From assembly GCF_040412425.1 (NCBI RefSeq), contig NC_089782.1, forward strand, positions 27,148,280-27,212,279: a stretch of DNA of 64,000 nucleotides. Direction: 5' to 3'. The notes under the pieces were generated by a model. The model was given only the letters and a program-made list of their open reading frames with translations, did no database searches and was not told the DNA's origin. Both the position numbers and the translations under genes were made by a program. This stretch comes from Macrobrachium rosenbergii. Lineage: Eukaryota > Arthropoda > Malacostraca > Decapoda > Palaemonidae. Within the stretch, counting starts at the first letter, position 1; each line of letters begins with the position of its first letter. Shown in pieces: positions 1-13,310 of the stretch.

Positions 1-336
1 TCTCGAATTGTGCCGCCCTTTTGTGTGTGTGTGTGATAAAGGTAGGTTTCGCCTCATCTCAATTGTTTTGTTGTCATTTGCATTTTTTCGTTGGTATATT
101 CATTGAATTCTGAATTCGGGTTGAGAGTGTTTGAAAAATTATGCTGCTTTTATGATCAGTGCCAGAGTTTTTTCCTATTTTGTCATGTCACTCAACTTAA
201 CAAGACTAAAGAGAGGGAAATAGTAGCCTCTTCCATTGTCTGTTTTGACGTTTCTTCTGAATACTTTTTTTTTAAACATCACTGACTGTTAACTGGAGGT
301 TTTCAGTTTTAATATTGCCTTGACACTCATCAACGA

Positions 337-337
<1 letters not shown>

Positions 338-374
<37 letters not shown>

Positions 375-450
375 TGTAGCAGCAGTAGTAGTACTACTAG
401 TAGTAGTAGTATTGTAGTAGTAGTAGCAGTAGTAGTAGTAGTAGTAGTAG
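338..450. repeat. (TTA)n followed by (AGT)n compound microsatellite
   Basis: An uninterrupted TTA run (338-374) passes directly into an AGT/AGC trinucleotide run (376-450). Open frames across it only reflect the trinucleotide period. Confidence 0.97.
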
Positions 451-1124
451 AACTGAAGATTTTCAGTTTCATTATTGTGAATTCGCCTCCCAGCCTTAGT
501 TAATTGATTTCGAGATGAGATTCTTCCCTTATTTCATCAGCGACAGTCTGAATCACTCCCCATCTCCTTTTGTGGTGTAATCCGCGGCGAGAGAAAGTTC
601 CAATACTTTGTAAGCTTGGCTCCGAATGTCTGTAGGGAATCTGAACCGACTCTCTGCCACAGAGGATCCAAGTCCTATTTTCTCTGGCCTGTCCGTACTT
701 TGTTTCCCTTTGTTTATATCTCGTAGATTGATGGAAGACATTTTCTTTATATTTACTGCTATTCGTTTTGACTTATTCGGTCTACTTGTGTTAGGTGGTT
801 GGAATTTGTTTTGATAGAACTTCACTGCTGTTAGCGTTTTTAAATCTCTCTCTTTTGTTTGTTTATCTTACGTTGGAATTTGCCCTCTTCAACTTTCTCA
901 TAATTATTAGTATTTTAGCTCTCGCTTTCTTGTACTGGCGTGTATTGGACTCCTGGAATTGATTGACATTTTTTTATTTCATTTGTGTCCGCTTGATATT
1001 TGCCCCTAATCTTACCGATGTTTTCCCATTCTTGCATTCGAGATTGTAATCCATCCAAAGAAAGTATATATATGGTTTTACCGTGTGCTTGAATAATCAC
1101 CATGTGCCCGCGCATATATGTACC

Positions 1125-1243
<119 letters not shown>

Positions 1244-1413
1244 TGTGAAGATGTGCTTAATGTCTCTTTGCCCCCAAGTGCACTCGTTACTGTTGGTTAT
1301 TGTATATCCATTCCATTTGTTCTCCTCTTACTGTGTTGTCCAACTGCTTTAACTTTACCCTCGGGAGGGCCTGTGGGTCTAAAAATATCCGTTGGTTGTC
1401 TCTTTTTGAACTA

Positions 1414-1441
1414 CAATAACAACAACAACAATAATAATAAT
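1414..1441. repeat. (AAC/AAT)n microsatellite
   Basis: A short imperfect trinucleotide run of AAC then AAT units. Confidence 0.9.
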
Positions 1442-1870
1442 ATGTATTTGTTTAATTATCGAAAACAAAGATGGAGTTGATTAAGGTACACTCACTTCAG
1501 ATAAAAGTTTTAAAAAGGAGAGTAAATAAAAATAGGCTGTTAGTTTTCGAATACATTGTTCACCCTGATTGACCTGCTAGTGAAGAGTGGATATAAAAAA
1601 GTGTCTGTTATTTTTCTGACGTTCCATTAATAGCCTGTCAGTCTCTCGATTATGTATTCAAGCGACTTTGAAACGTCCCCTAAAAGAATGACGCATTCTG
1701 TGATGATTTTTTTTTTTTAGTAATTGTTCCTAAAAGAACGAATTTTCACTGTTAGATTCTTTTTGTTCATGCATCAGAAATTGTCCGTTGTGAATGTTTG
1801 TAATCTTGTTTCTAAATATAAAGTCCCAATCATGCCGATTATTTGTTGAAATTGCTAAGTTGCTGGATTT

Positions 1871-1872
1871 CT

Positions 1873-1932
<60 letters not shown>
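1871..1932. repeat. (CT)n microsatellite
   Basis: About 60 bases of CT, nearly pure. Confidence 0.98.
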
Positions 1933-1936
<4 letters not shown>

Positions 1937-2102
1937 TCGTACTCGATCTTCTCTTTGATATTTCCAATGACCTGTTCACTATTATGCCCCCAATTTAACA
2001 AAATAAAAAAGGGTATAATTGCTACCAGGTATGAAATATTCATGGGTTATTCTTTTGTTTTATTTCTCATAATTTTTTCCTTTGTATAAAAACACACATA
2101 TA

Positions 2103-2105
<3 letters not shown>

Positions 2106-2179
<74 letters not shown>

Positions 2180-2202
2180 GTGTGTGTGTGTGTGTGTGTG
2201 TG
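2106..2202. repeat. compound (TA)n(TG)n microsatellite
   Basis: A TA run with one interruption, followed by about 26 bases of TG. It has the same TA-then-TG order as the array at 1125. Confidence 0.98.
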
Positions 2203-2433
2203 CACGTATGACGTGTTATGGATGCCCTCGTGTTTTCTAGCATGGAAGTCATGTATGCAACGCCACAAAACTTTAAGGTAGAAAAAGCAAAAAGGAAAAG
2301 AAAGAATAAACGGCCACGCTTTGGAGTTCAAGGCTCAGTTGCCCCCGACTTCGTGTCCTGGAGGGGCTGAGTAATTGTTCTGTACAGATGGACACGTGTT
2401 CCTTTCCCCTGAATGCACCTTTCGAGGTTGGTA

Positions 2434-2438
<5 letters not shown>

Positions 2439-2467
<29 letters not shown>
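2439..2467. repeat. (CT)n microsatellite
   Basis: A pure CT run of about 28 bases. Confidence 0.97.
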
Positions 2468-2469
<2 letters not shown>

Positions 2470-2534
2470 ATCTGCATTCTGAATAAAGTAATTAAATTTT
2501 CACACATGATATCATTGTGTGTGTATGTCCATGA

Positions 2535-2562
2535 ATATATATATATATATATAATTTTCACA

Positions 2563-2619
<57 letters not shown>
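2535..2619. repeat. (TA)n microsatellite, two blocks
   Basis: Two TA blocks (2535-2553 and 2562-2619) are separated by a few bases. Confidence 0.97.
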
Positions 2620-2621
<2 letters not shown>

Positions 2622-2998
2622 CTACCTTTTCTCCTCTACCTGCATTTAACCCAGAAACTATATTGGTGCTTTTGTTCGGTCGTGAGTTGCGTTCGCTCTG
2701 CTCTGCAAGTGCTGGACACAGCTAGATCTTTGTTTTTGTTTTCAATTGTGTTGCTTTAGATGCATGCAATTTTTCCCTCCCTTGTTAAATTTGTGTTCCA
2801 TTTATTTCTTACCGCAGATGTCTTGTGGCAGGGATGGTTTTGTATTTCATGAAACTGCTGCTCTGGACCGTGTATTCTGTGTATGACTGAAGTGGGCAGA
2901 GGCGAGATTGAATTTAATGAAATGGGCCTCAGTCATTCTGCTTTTAATTATTCGTAGTCATAGACAACAACATTTTCACGATATCCTAATCGGCGTCC

Positions 2999-3003
<5 letters not shown>

Positions 3004-3032
<29 letters not shown>
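3004..3032. repeat. (GA)n microsatellite
   Basis: A pure GA run. Confidence 0.97.
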
Positions 3033-3036
<4 letters not shown>

Positions 3037-3060
3037 ACTTTATAAATATATCTCCCAAAG

Positions 3061-3117
3061 GTTGGGGGATTTACTCAGAATATTCACACACACACACTAT
3101 ATATGTGTGTGTACATA

Positions 3118-3208
<91 letters not shown>

Positions 3209-3233
3209 AATATATCTTGAGTAAATCCCATCC
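3061..3233. repeat. inverted-repeat element with an (AT)n core
   Basis: A left arm (3061-3090) and a right arm (3204-3233) are imperfect reverse complements. Shared blocks include GGATTTACTC and ATTCACACA. Between them lie a short CA run, a second GTGTGTG/CATACAC mini-inversion and about 85 bases of pure TA (3119-3203). The whole unit can fold into one long hairpin. It resembles a miniature inverted-repeat element in which an AT array has expanded; no target duplication was established. Confidence 0.75.
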
Positions 3234-3257
3234 TCGTGGATCTTTATGAAATATCAA

Positions 3258-3260
<3 letters not shown>

Positions 3261-3301
<41 letters not shown>

Positions 3302-3321
3302 CTCTCTCTCTCTCTCTCTCT
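3261..3321. repeat. (CT)n microsatellite
   Basis: Two CT blocks separated by a single GAT interruption, immediately beyond the inverted-repeat element. Confidence 0.97.
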
Positions 3322-3721
3322 GTCAGGACATTGATTATGAGTTCTCATTAACACTAAATTAGCAACTGCTCAGAACTTCCTTCGATCGTTGGATGAAAAT
3401 CAGAGTTTATTGATGATTTCAGGAAGTGAGAATTTTGGATTAGTCTTTTTCGCGGAAGTCTGGTAAACTTTGGCCATTCATAGAATATCAGATACGCTCT
3501 TGACTTCGTCACACTAACGGGATACGGTTTTCCTTCGAAATTAGTTTGGAGTTTTGTTTTTATCCTAGGTAATGGCTGAATTTTTTTACTGTTGAGATTC
3601 CACTAATATCAAGTTTGTGGAATAGTGATTAAATCTAATATAATATTTACATGCCACCAACACAGGGTTCTTTTAGCCCGAGAGACAGCGAGATACCGTA
3701 GGAAAGACGAAGAAGTTTAGG

Positions 3722-5938
3722 GGGAATTGATTGGTGTTTGTGGAAGTGAGGAACTGAGCTGGAAAAGAGTGGAATTGATTAGTGTTCTTGGAAGTGAGGA
3801 ATTGAGCTGGAAAAGAGTGGAATTGATTGGTGTTTGTGGAAGTGAGGAACTGAGCTGGAAAAAGAGTGAGATTGGTGTTTGTGAAGGAGAAACTGAGCTG
3901 GAAAAGAGTGGAATTGATTAGTGTTCTGAAGCTGGAAAGAGTGAACTGATTGGTGTTTGTGGAATGAGGAACTGAGCTGGAAAAAGAGGAATTGATTGGT
4001 GTTTGTGGAAGAGGAACTGAGCTGGAAAGAGTGGAATTGATTAGTGTTCTTGAAGTGAGGAATTGAGCTGGAAAAGAGTGGAATTGATTGGTGTTCGTGA
4101 GGAACTGAGCTGGAAAAGAGGGAATTGATTAGTGTTCTTTGAGGAACTGAGCTGAGAGGAACTGATTGGTGGTATTGGAAGTGAGGAATTGAGATGGAAA
4201 GAGTGGAATTGATTGGTGTTTGTGGAAGTGAGGAATTGAGCTGGAAAAGAGTGGAATTGATTGGTGTTTGTGGAAGTGAGGAACTGAGCTGGAAAAGAGT
4301 GGAATTGATTGGTGTTTGTGGAAGTGAGGAACTGAGCTGGAAAAGAATTGATTAGTGTTCTTGAGTGAGGAATGAGCTGGAAAGAGGAATTGATTGGTGT
4401 TCGTGGAAGTGAGGAACTGAGCTGGAAAAGAGTGGAATTGATTAGTGTTCTTGGAAGTGAGGAACTGAGCTGGAAAAGAGTGGAACTGATTGGTGGTCTT
4501 GGAAGTGAGGAATTGAGATGGAAAAGAGTGGAATTGATTGGTGTTTGTGGAAGTGAGGAACTGAGCTGGAAAAGAGTGGAATTGATTAGTGTTCTTGGAA
4601 GTGAGGAATTGAGCTGAAAAGAGTGGAACTGAGCTGGAAAAAGAGTGGAAAAGGAACTGAGCTGGAAAAGAGTGGGAATTGATTAGTGTTCTTGAAGTGA
4701 GGGAGCTGGAAAAGAGTGGAATTGATTGGTGTTTGTAACTGAGCTGGAAAAGAGTGGAATTGATTGGTGTTTGTGGAAGTGAGGAACTGAGCTGGAAAAG
4801 AGGAACTGATTAGTGTTCTTGGAAGTGAGAATTGAGCTGGAAGAGTGGAATTGATTGGTGTTTGTGGAAGTGAGGAACTGAGCTGGAAAAGAAAATTGAT
4901 TGATGTTTGTGGAATTGAGCTGGAAAAGAGTGGAATTGATTAGTGTTCTTGGAAGTGAGGAATTGAGCTGGAAAAGAGTGGAATTGATTGGTGTTCGTGG
5001 AAGTGAGGAACTGAGCTGGAAAAGAGTGGAATTGATTAGTGTTCTTGGAAGTGAGGAACTGAGCTGGAAAAGAGTGGAACTGAGCTGGAAAAGAGGAATT
5101 GATTGGTTTTGTGGATTGAGCTGGAAGAGTGGAATTGATTAGTGTTCTGGAAGTGAGGAACTGAGCTGGAAAAGAGTGGAACTGATTGGTGGTCTTGGAA
5201 GTGAGGAATTGAGATGGAAAGAGTGGAATTGATTGGTGTTCGTGGAAGTGAGGAAAGCTGGAAAAGAGCGTGGAAGTGAGGAACTGAGCTGGAAAAAGAG
5301 TGGAATTGATTGGGTGTTCGTGGAAGTGAGTGAGCTGGAAAAGAGTGGAATTGATTGGTAGTCTTGGAAGTGAGAAAAGAGTGGAATTGATTGAAAGTGA
5401 GGAACTGAGCTGGAAAAGAGTGGAATTGATTGGTGTTCGTGGAAGTGAGGAACTGAGCTGGAAAAGAGTGGAATTGATTGGTGTTCGTGGAAGTGAGGAA
5501 CTGAGCTGGAAAAGAGTGGAATTGATTGGTGGTCTTGGAAGTGAGGAATTGAGCTGGAAAAGAGTGGAATTGATTGGTGGTCTTGGAAGTGAGGAATTGA
5601 GATGGAAAAGAGTGGAATTGATTGGTGGTCTTGGAAGTGAGGAATTGAGCTGGAAAAGAGTGGAATTGATTGCTGGAAGTGAAAAGATGGAAAAGAGTGG
5701 AATTGATTGTGTATCTTGGAAGTGAGGAATTGAGCTGGAAAAAGAATTGATTGGTGTTCTGAAGAGGAGACCTGGAAAGAGTGGAACTGATTGGTGTTCT
5801 TGGAAGTGAGGCATTGAGCTGGAAAAGAGTGGAACTGATTGGTGTTCTTGGAAGTGAGGCATTGACCTGGAAAAGAGTGGAATTGATTGGTGGTCTTGGA
5901 GGTGAGGCATTGAGCTGGAAAAGAGTGGAATTGACTTC
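3722..5938. repeat. 48-bp minisatellite array (about 45 units)
   Basis: A tandem array of about 2.2 kb whose full-length unit is 48 bp. Each unit contains TGGAAGTGAGGAACTGAGC followed by TGGAAAAGAGTGGAATTGAT. The period is a multiple of three and the unit lacks stops in several frames, so translation gives runs such as VELIGVCGSEELSWKR on the + strand and Ser/Pro/Phe-rich runs on the - strand (up to 376 codons, 4810-5940). Unit subtypes differ at the central codons (GVCG, GVRG, SVLG, GGLG) and partly alternate, which suggests a 96-bp higher-order unit. Many units carry short deletions that shift frame. There is no conserved start, signal sequence or splice context, so I do not call it a gene. 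Confidence 0.95.
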
Positions 5939-7383
5939 AAAGATTGACTGAAAAGGAAGATGAGATTGACGGGGTGAATCAGGAAGATTGATTGTTATAG
6001 TGACTTCACTTATCAGGAGAGGACAAGAGAACAAGTAAAAGTTGGGAACCCTAAGGAATCTATGAAGTGACAAAGAGGAGAGGCAAAAAAGTGATGTTGT
6101 AAAAAGGGAAAGATGTGATATAAGGGGGTGGGGCAGTGAAGGTATGGGGGCTGGGGGAGAAGGCAGTAATTAAAGACATATGCCTTGATGTGAGAAAGAC
6201 TGATTTATTTGCTTTTGGTTATTTGTTTGTTATTTTTACTTGATATAAGGATGAGTTCAGTAGTTAAAGTGGAGAAGGTAAAGGTGAAATTTATTAAATA
6301 CATAAAGAGGAGAAATCTGAAGGTATAAAGCTGGCATTTTAAGTATGATGGAATGATTAAACAAAGCATGTTGAGAGTAAGAGAGACAACTGGTCTTTAT
6401 ACAAGATAAAATGAAAATTCAGTGGAGAGAGACGCTCCTCAGGTGATACGTTCATGTACTTTGTTATAATATGATCTCAGTTTTTATTCACTCTTGCATT
6501 TATTTTATTCTTTCTTTATTTCCACCTTCCTGTATTGCTTACCAGTTTTTTCCTTGTTTGCAACTGTATTTTTTTTTTTTAAGTCCCTGGTCATTTTTGC
6601 TAGTTTCATATGATATATTCCACATTATTTATGATGAGCCATTCTTCTTAAGGAACAGCATACCTCAGTAGGTGCATTTTTTTGTGCAGTTTTGTTGTTA
6701 CAGAGGAAAAGAAGTCACTAGCATTGTCTTCAGAGGAAAAATTCACGTTGTTCACAGTTCCATTGAAGACAGATGCGAGTCACTGCCATTGTTTACCTGA
6801 AGTCAGATTTGAGATTTATATTTCTCACATTGACGGCAAACAGTCACATTCCCCACATTTAAAATCTCTCTGCGACCACCCAGTGATTCGCACCAGTCGG
6901 CGAGTGAATGAGACTCGTTCATTCGCTTCTCGAATCAGAAAAGGAAACGTCATCATGGCTTCCACCCGACCGACAGAGACACACGATTATTCCTCGGCAA
7001 TTGATTGATTCATCAATGAATTTAGATTCGGATTCAGATTTTGAATCTGGTTTCGGCTCCAGCACTCGAGAAGGAAGAGAGACGCAGCTAATGGCTTGTG
7101 TGAAAGCATTATTCTCATTATTGATTGCTTGATTTTGTTTTAATAGGGTTTTTTATGCTTCCCTTCTGTTGTTTTCTGTTATATGCGGCTTGCTTTTTGC
7201 ATTGGCTCGCCTGTTATTCTTTATATTGGCTCCTGGTTTCTTCCACTGGTGTTATAGTATTTTTAGCTGAACAGCACATTCATTAAAATCGTGAATATTC
7301 ATAGAGGATCCAATTACGAGTATGAATCATTTAGCGAGATTTCCACAGATGTTTAACCTTCAGATGTTAGAAATGGGATGAAA
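5939..7383. other. non-repetitive spacer, no gene seen
   Basis: Low-complexity AT-rich DNA with G-rich stretches just after the minisatellite. It includes a small imperfect palindrome around 6881-6939 (outer arms TGATTCG/CGAATCA, inner GAGTGAATGAG and its complement). The open frames at 6682-7132 look unselected. Confidence 0.5.
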
Positions 7384-7387
7384 CTCT

Positions 7388-7437
<50 letters not shown>
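7384..7437. repeat. (CT)n microsatellite
   Basis: A CT run with one CC interruption. Confidence 0.97.
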
Positions 7438-7440
<3 letters not shown>

Positions 7441-8355
7441 ACAAAAAATCACTGAAAGGATCTCCATTAACGTCCTTAGAACTAAAGTATTCTTAATCAG
7501 TCCTTGCGAAATAAGTGGAATTTGTGGGGCTCCCACCAATTTTGCAGCGCCAGAGTGCAAAAACCAAAAAATCCGTCACAACGGTAAACCAATCACATCG
7601 ATTAAAGATCTCTAATTGACGTAGTACTTCTTTAATACTCATTTATTACGTTGAGCTTTTATTGCTCATTTAATCATGACAATTGATTATTCTTTTATTT
7701 ACCTCATTTTCTCTGCTCTCGACGCTGCTCGTTTATTTTCCTTTTAGATTTCAGTTTACGACTTTAATTTCCTGCACTTATTTGCTCATTTAATCTCTCC
7801 TCATATTTCCATTTAATTTTATGTACTCATTTACTCCTTTAATTTGTCCAGAAAATTGGGCTTACTATTTAAGATTAGTTATTAGTGGCCGCTAATTATC
7901 TTTCAGTATCTAAATGAAGGTGCTGACTGAAGTCATTACTGGGTCCATACTGCCCTAAAATAGAAGACTGCAGTATCTGCAAAAGCACAAAACTGAAAAA
8001 AATGGTAGATACTCCTTTGTCTTACTACTGATATTGCAGATACTGCAAATGGGACCCCGTAAATACTCGTGGAAAGCATTGAAGAATCCTTCTAAAACTG
8101 CAGTAACTTGTGTATTAGCGTTTCACGAGCCCAGTAGGTGGCATATCTCAGTTCCGAAAATTTTGCAGATAATGCAGTTTTCCATTTGAGGGCAATATAG
8201 ACGACAGATTGCCTGCCGTGACCGATAAGGCTATCGGCCTGTTAAACAAATCGGATTTTATCGGGCCTATGGGTTTTATGATGGAGACGCTTTGAATGAG
8301 CATTGGATCGTGGTGATGATGTTTAAAAATTCTGTCGTTGCAATAGTGGATAGTT
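7438..8355. other. non-repetitive spacer, no gene seen
   Basis: AT-rich sequence with short open frames only. I see no promoter, exon or element boundary. Confidence 0.5.
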
Positions 8356-8446
8356 TTATTATTATTATTATTATTGTATACGTTGTATTTTAAATCTCCA
8401 AAGCGATGATAATCTTACGCAAATATAATCAATATTATTATTATTA

Positions 8447-8487
<41 letters not shown>

Positions 8488-8552
8488 ATTATTATTATTA
8501 TTACTATTATTGTTATTGTTGTTGTTTTTGTTGTTGTGTTATTGTTGTTGTT
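8356..8552. repeat. (TTA)n/(TTG)n microsatellite cluster
   Basis: A short TTA run (8356-8375) and a longer imperfect TTA run grading into TTG (8432-8552) are separated by about 55 bases of ordinary sequence. Confidence 0.95.
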
Positions 8553-9035
8553 ATGTTTGAAGAGACTAGTGCCATTCCCAATCTCAGGATTAATCTCAGA
8601 CAGATGCAGTTTCCAAAGTCGTTTATTCTGTCACAAATTCCATCATTAATTTCTGGCGCTTGATCTTCGGATCAGCTGCGGAGTCTCCCCAAACACTTCT
8701 TATTTATCTTTTATTTTGAGCCGAAATAAATTTCAGTGTATTTGTGAAAGGGACTGCATGCATTTACCGCATGTGTAAATTAGAAGTGCTTGCAAACATT
8801 TTCCTACTGTTATAGCATATTTGTGTACAGTGTATGTTATGTACATATGCGCTGTATGTTTAACCTATGCATGTATATGAAGGATGTATATAAACATAAA
8901 ACATTAGGTACACAACACTACTTTGCAGCCCTTGCCATTTAGTAGTAAATGTTTGCAACTAAAAACATTTATAAAACACAAAATATGCATTACTTTCTCA
9001 CCAACGTATATAAATGATAGTATATATAAATGTTA

Positions 9036-9037
<2 letters not shown>

Positions 9038-9073
<36 letters not shown>

Positions 9074-9090
9074 GTATATATATTCATATA

Positions 9091-9187
<97 letters not shown>
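9038..9187. repeat. (AT)n microsatellite
   Basis: About 150 bases of AT with a few substitutions. Tyr/Ile runs in both strands' open frames derive from it. Confidence 0.98.
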
Positions 9188-9189
<2 letters not shown>

Positions 9190-9461
9190 GACGTTTTCTC
9201 ATCACTGACAGACCAATAATTTCCCTGTTGATTCCCTCCTATTGGTCGAAAGTGCTCTGCCCAATCCCAATACTTCTGCGGGAATCCATCCAACCGAGAT
9301 CTTTGATACAGATGGGTGTTTGTGCCAGTGCTATTTCCTCTGAGGAAATCTATGGCCCTAATCTCCTTCCGAAAAGGGTTGATAGAGCCCTCTGGGCCGA
9401 TCGCTTCGTCGGAGAAGGTGACCTTTATAGACAGGTAACAAAATATCCGAAGGCTTTACGT
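9188..9461. other. GC-richer island open in several frames
   Basis: This roughly 270-bp block stands out from the AT arrays around it. On the - strand a frame is open from the edge of the AT array up to a stop near 9462, about 90 codons, giving for example the stretch [19 protein letters not shown]. On the + strand another frame is open and runs up to a possible donor (CAG then GTAACA near 9436). I recognise no family. Either frame could be an old exon or transposon fragment. Openness in several frames is also what moderately GC-rich DNA gives by chance. Confidence 0.3.
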
Positions 9462-9689
9462 TCTTTGTATGAGATCACTTGATATGTCTTTTGTTGTTAT
9501 TGCTTTGGCAAATATGGTAGGGTTCTTGGTAGTAAATAGGGAAAGAATTTCGTTTTTGTTCGGCCAGACAAGGAAGAATTAGATTTGGTATTGTAAGGCG
9601 TTGCTCTCTGAAAGACAAATAATTATACAGAAGAGAGGGAATATGTATGTTATTGCTTTGCTGTAAACAGAGAATATTTCTACTTTTAA

Positions 9690-9908
<219 letters not shown>

Positions 9909-10194
9909 TTCATATATACTTCTCATCTGTTAGCATATGAAAGTTTTTTATCATAATTATTTACACTATGATAAAGAATTGTACATAAGAGATAGGAAAA
10001 TTTGAAGTGTTTCTCATTCATTTCCAGTATAAGTAAATGTACTAAAAGTAGGGGGAAACAAGAGGAGCAGAATGTCTAATTATTATAGACGAAAACATCA
10101 ACGACTTTTGATCCTTGAGGCTGAACAGTCATTTTTCGCTCATTAAGCGCTCGTCGATTTTGTCTTCGTTCCGGGATTTTGATGCCCAAATTGG

Positions 10195-10197
<3 letters not shown>

Positions 10198-10234
<37 letters not shown>

Positions 10235-10279
10235 TTAGTAATTTGGTACAGAGCTACTCTTAGTTTCTTTTCCTCCTCT

Positions 10280-10324
<45 letters not shown>

Positions 10325-10368
10325 AGTAATTTGGCACAGAGCCACCTTTTAGTTTCCTTTTCCTTTCC
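10198..10368. repeat. tandemly duplicated unit containing (CT)n
   Basis: CT runs at 10198-10232 and 10276-10324 are each followed by a related segment (TAGTAATTTGG, then CACAGAGCCAC or TACAGAGCTAC, then TTAGTTTC). A roughly 90-bp segment including the microsatellite was therefore duplicated in tandem. Confidence 0.85.
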
Positions 10369-11070
10369 CTGTTCACCAATAGATTCAAGGACTTTTATTT
10401 TCTCTTGTTTCCCTGCCATAGTAATTTCAATGATTCACCATTGTATGTCAACGGCATTCTATCTGCAACATGATGACAACTTGACACTGGTCTCCGACTG
10501 TCCATAGAACGAGTAAGAAAGAAAATGAAAAGAAAATGCAACCGAAATCATATGAAGGGTAGGAGAGATTTAGGGTGAAGGTGGACAGAACGTTAACGTT
10601 AAGAAAGTTACTTGTAAGAGACTAAAGAAGGAAAGTGAGAAGTAATAAAAACGTATCCTTGGAAAGGAAAGGAAGAGCGCGCATATACGCGCGGACACAA
10701 ACACGCGCACAAAACACGCACACACAGAATATCTTTTGAATGATTTCACCACTGAGAAGTATTACCTCATCGTGGGCTCATTCATTTTTAATTGTCATAT
10801 ATGAAGGTGTCCATTTAGACGGAGACTTGATTACTCAAGGTTCTTATAATGTCCTTTCTGCTCATTCTTAGCACCTAATCGTTGACCTGCAAGAGCCGGT
10901 TTGCCTTCAGGTACCTCATTTACTACTTAGGTCAAAAGAGGTTCAGGGATCGAACTCTGGTTCTTAGGTTATGAGACAAGAGTTGTACTACTACGTCACA
11001 AGAGGGAGGGAGAGAACATGAGACGCTGTATTAAATTTTTGGAAAAGGTGAATAACTAACCCAGAAGAAT

Positions 11071-11071
<1 letters not shown>
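10369..11071. other. spacer, no gene seen
   Basis: Mixed sequence with a short AC/GC-rich patch near 10680-10728. No exon or element is recognised. Confidence 0.5.

Positions 11072-11100
<29 letters not shown>
11072..11100. repeat. (GA)n microsatellite
   Basis: A pure GA run. Confidence 0.97.
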
Positions 11101-11101
<1 letters not shown>

Positions 11102-11448
11102 GTAAATGCAACTACCTGGGGCAAGAACCATATGACTGGGAAGAGGCCGTAGCTGGAGGAATCGTGGAGGAGGAAAAATCCGTTGAAGTCGTTGGACGAA
11201 TGCGAAAAGAAGAAGCGTGAAGGTGACAGAATAAGCGAATAGAAACTGAAGACTAAGACGTGAAAGGAAGGGAGAGAAGAAGTTTCCCTGGAAATCCTGG
11301 AAAGGCGGGTTTGTACCTGCAAGAAGGGAAAGCTAAAGGTATCATTTTACGTGTGGGAGAAGAGCGTAGGTCATTTTGGTTTTGCCCTGGATTGTGGTGG
11401 GAAAGGAAACAGGTGTAGATTGGAAACGGAGAATCTGGAGCGAATTAG

Positions 11449-11451
<3 letters not shown>

Positions 11452-11502
<51 letters not shown>
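11452..11502. repeat. (GA)n microsatellite
   Basis: About 50 bases of GA. The Arg/Glu run in the frame from 11351 is its translation. Confidence 0.98.
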
Positions 11503-11506
<4 letters not shown>

Positions 11507-11630
11507 AGCTGTCATGAGAAGAGAAAAGTATGGCTGAACGTAAAAAAAAAAAAAAAAATCAATGCCAGTAGGACACCAATAGGGAAAGAAGAATATAACA
11601 TCGTTAAGTTACGGAGGACCTTAATCGTCT

Positions 11631-11650
11631 CACACACACACACACACACA
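11631..11650. repeat. (CA)n microsatellite
   Basis: Twenty bases of CA. Confidence 0.95.
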
Positions 11651-11737
11651 ACCCCAAATCGGTATGTAAATTGATAGGTACCTTATACATTAAATGGATT
11701 AGATACCTTATACATTTTATATATGGATATAGATACA

Positions 11738-12491
<754 letters not shown>

Positions 12492-12533
<42 letters not shown>
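12492..12533. repeat. (CT)n microsatellite
   Basis: A pure CT run of about 40 bases. Confidence 0.97.
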
Positions 12534-12537
<4 letters not shown>

Positions 12538-13020
12538 CCCGAGGGATTTGCACAAAATGTTCTCGTTAACATATTCTCAGCGGCCGGTCGCCAAACGGAG
12601 CATAGTAACATTCACAAAGTAGAATGCAGATGTTATTGGACTGGCCTTCCACGCGTAGCTCGGGAGTTTTTATCCTTTTTTGAATCATCTTCTACCCAGA
12701 TCGAAATGATGTTCTCAATTAGGAACGTCGGAACTTAAAATATTGAGGCTTAGCTGAACGTTTCGTAAAAACTAAGAAAGTAAATAAATTATTGAAAATA
12801 AAGGAAACCACATGTATCCTAATGTGCCCATTTCGATAGTTTTTCCTGCATCCATTTTTTGCCTTAGTTTTCCATCCTCAGTTATAGCTTGGCTATTTTG
12901 AATTTTCAGTTTAGCTCTTTGTTCATTATTTCTTCTCGAAGTTTCTCTTGATCTTGGCTGTTATTAAAAGGCATGTAAGTGGCATCGTTCGAAGCTTGGA
13001 TTTTTCAAGCATTTTCTGTC

Positions 13021-13114
13021 GTTCATCAAGCAGTCATTTGCCACAGTGACACGTAGTTGCCACAGTGACACGTAGTTCATCAAGCAGTCATTTGCCACAG
13101 TGACACGTAGTTCA
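13021..13114. repeat. nested short tandem repeat (19-bp inside a longer unit)
   Basis: GCCACAGTGACACGTAGTT occurs twice back to back, then again after a second copy of CATCAAGCAGTCATTT. This is a local nested duplication of about 94 bases. Confidence 0.9.
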
Positions 13115-13309
13115 CCTCGATGTGTTTGACCTGAACTGCAAGTATAATTATGCTTTCACTCACTTGTGCTTCTTATCCCGTGTAGGAAACAATTTCTGTT
13201 GTTTATTGTCGATTGAAATGCAAGCTACTAATACTACTCCTACTACTGCTGATAATCATACTAATACTAATACTACTAATACTGAACTTTTTATTATTAA
13301 GATACTAAA

Positions 13310-13310
<1 letters not shown>

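Noticed and set aside
4810..6073. 376- and 345-codon - strand frames, the longest in the window
   Set aside because: They lie almost wholly inside the 48-bp minisatellite and are open only because the unit is a multiple of three without stops. Two overlapping frames are equally open.
9014..9293. Open frames of alternating Tyr and Ile (also at 2047, 9579, 11604, 16214, 22339, 27909, 57529)
   Set aside because: They are translations of AT arrays with no independent coding content.
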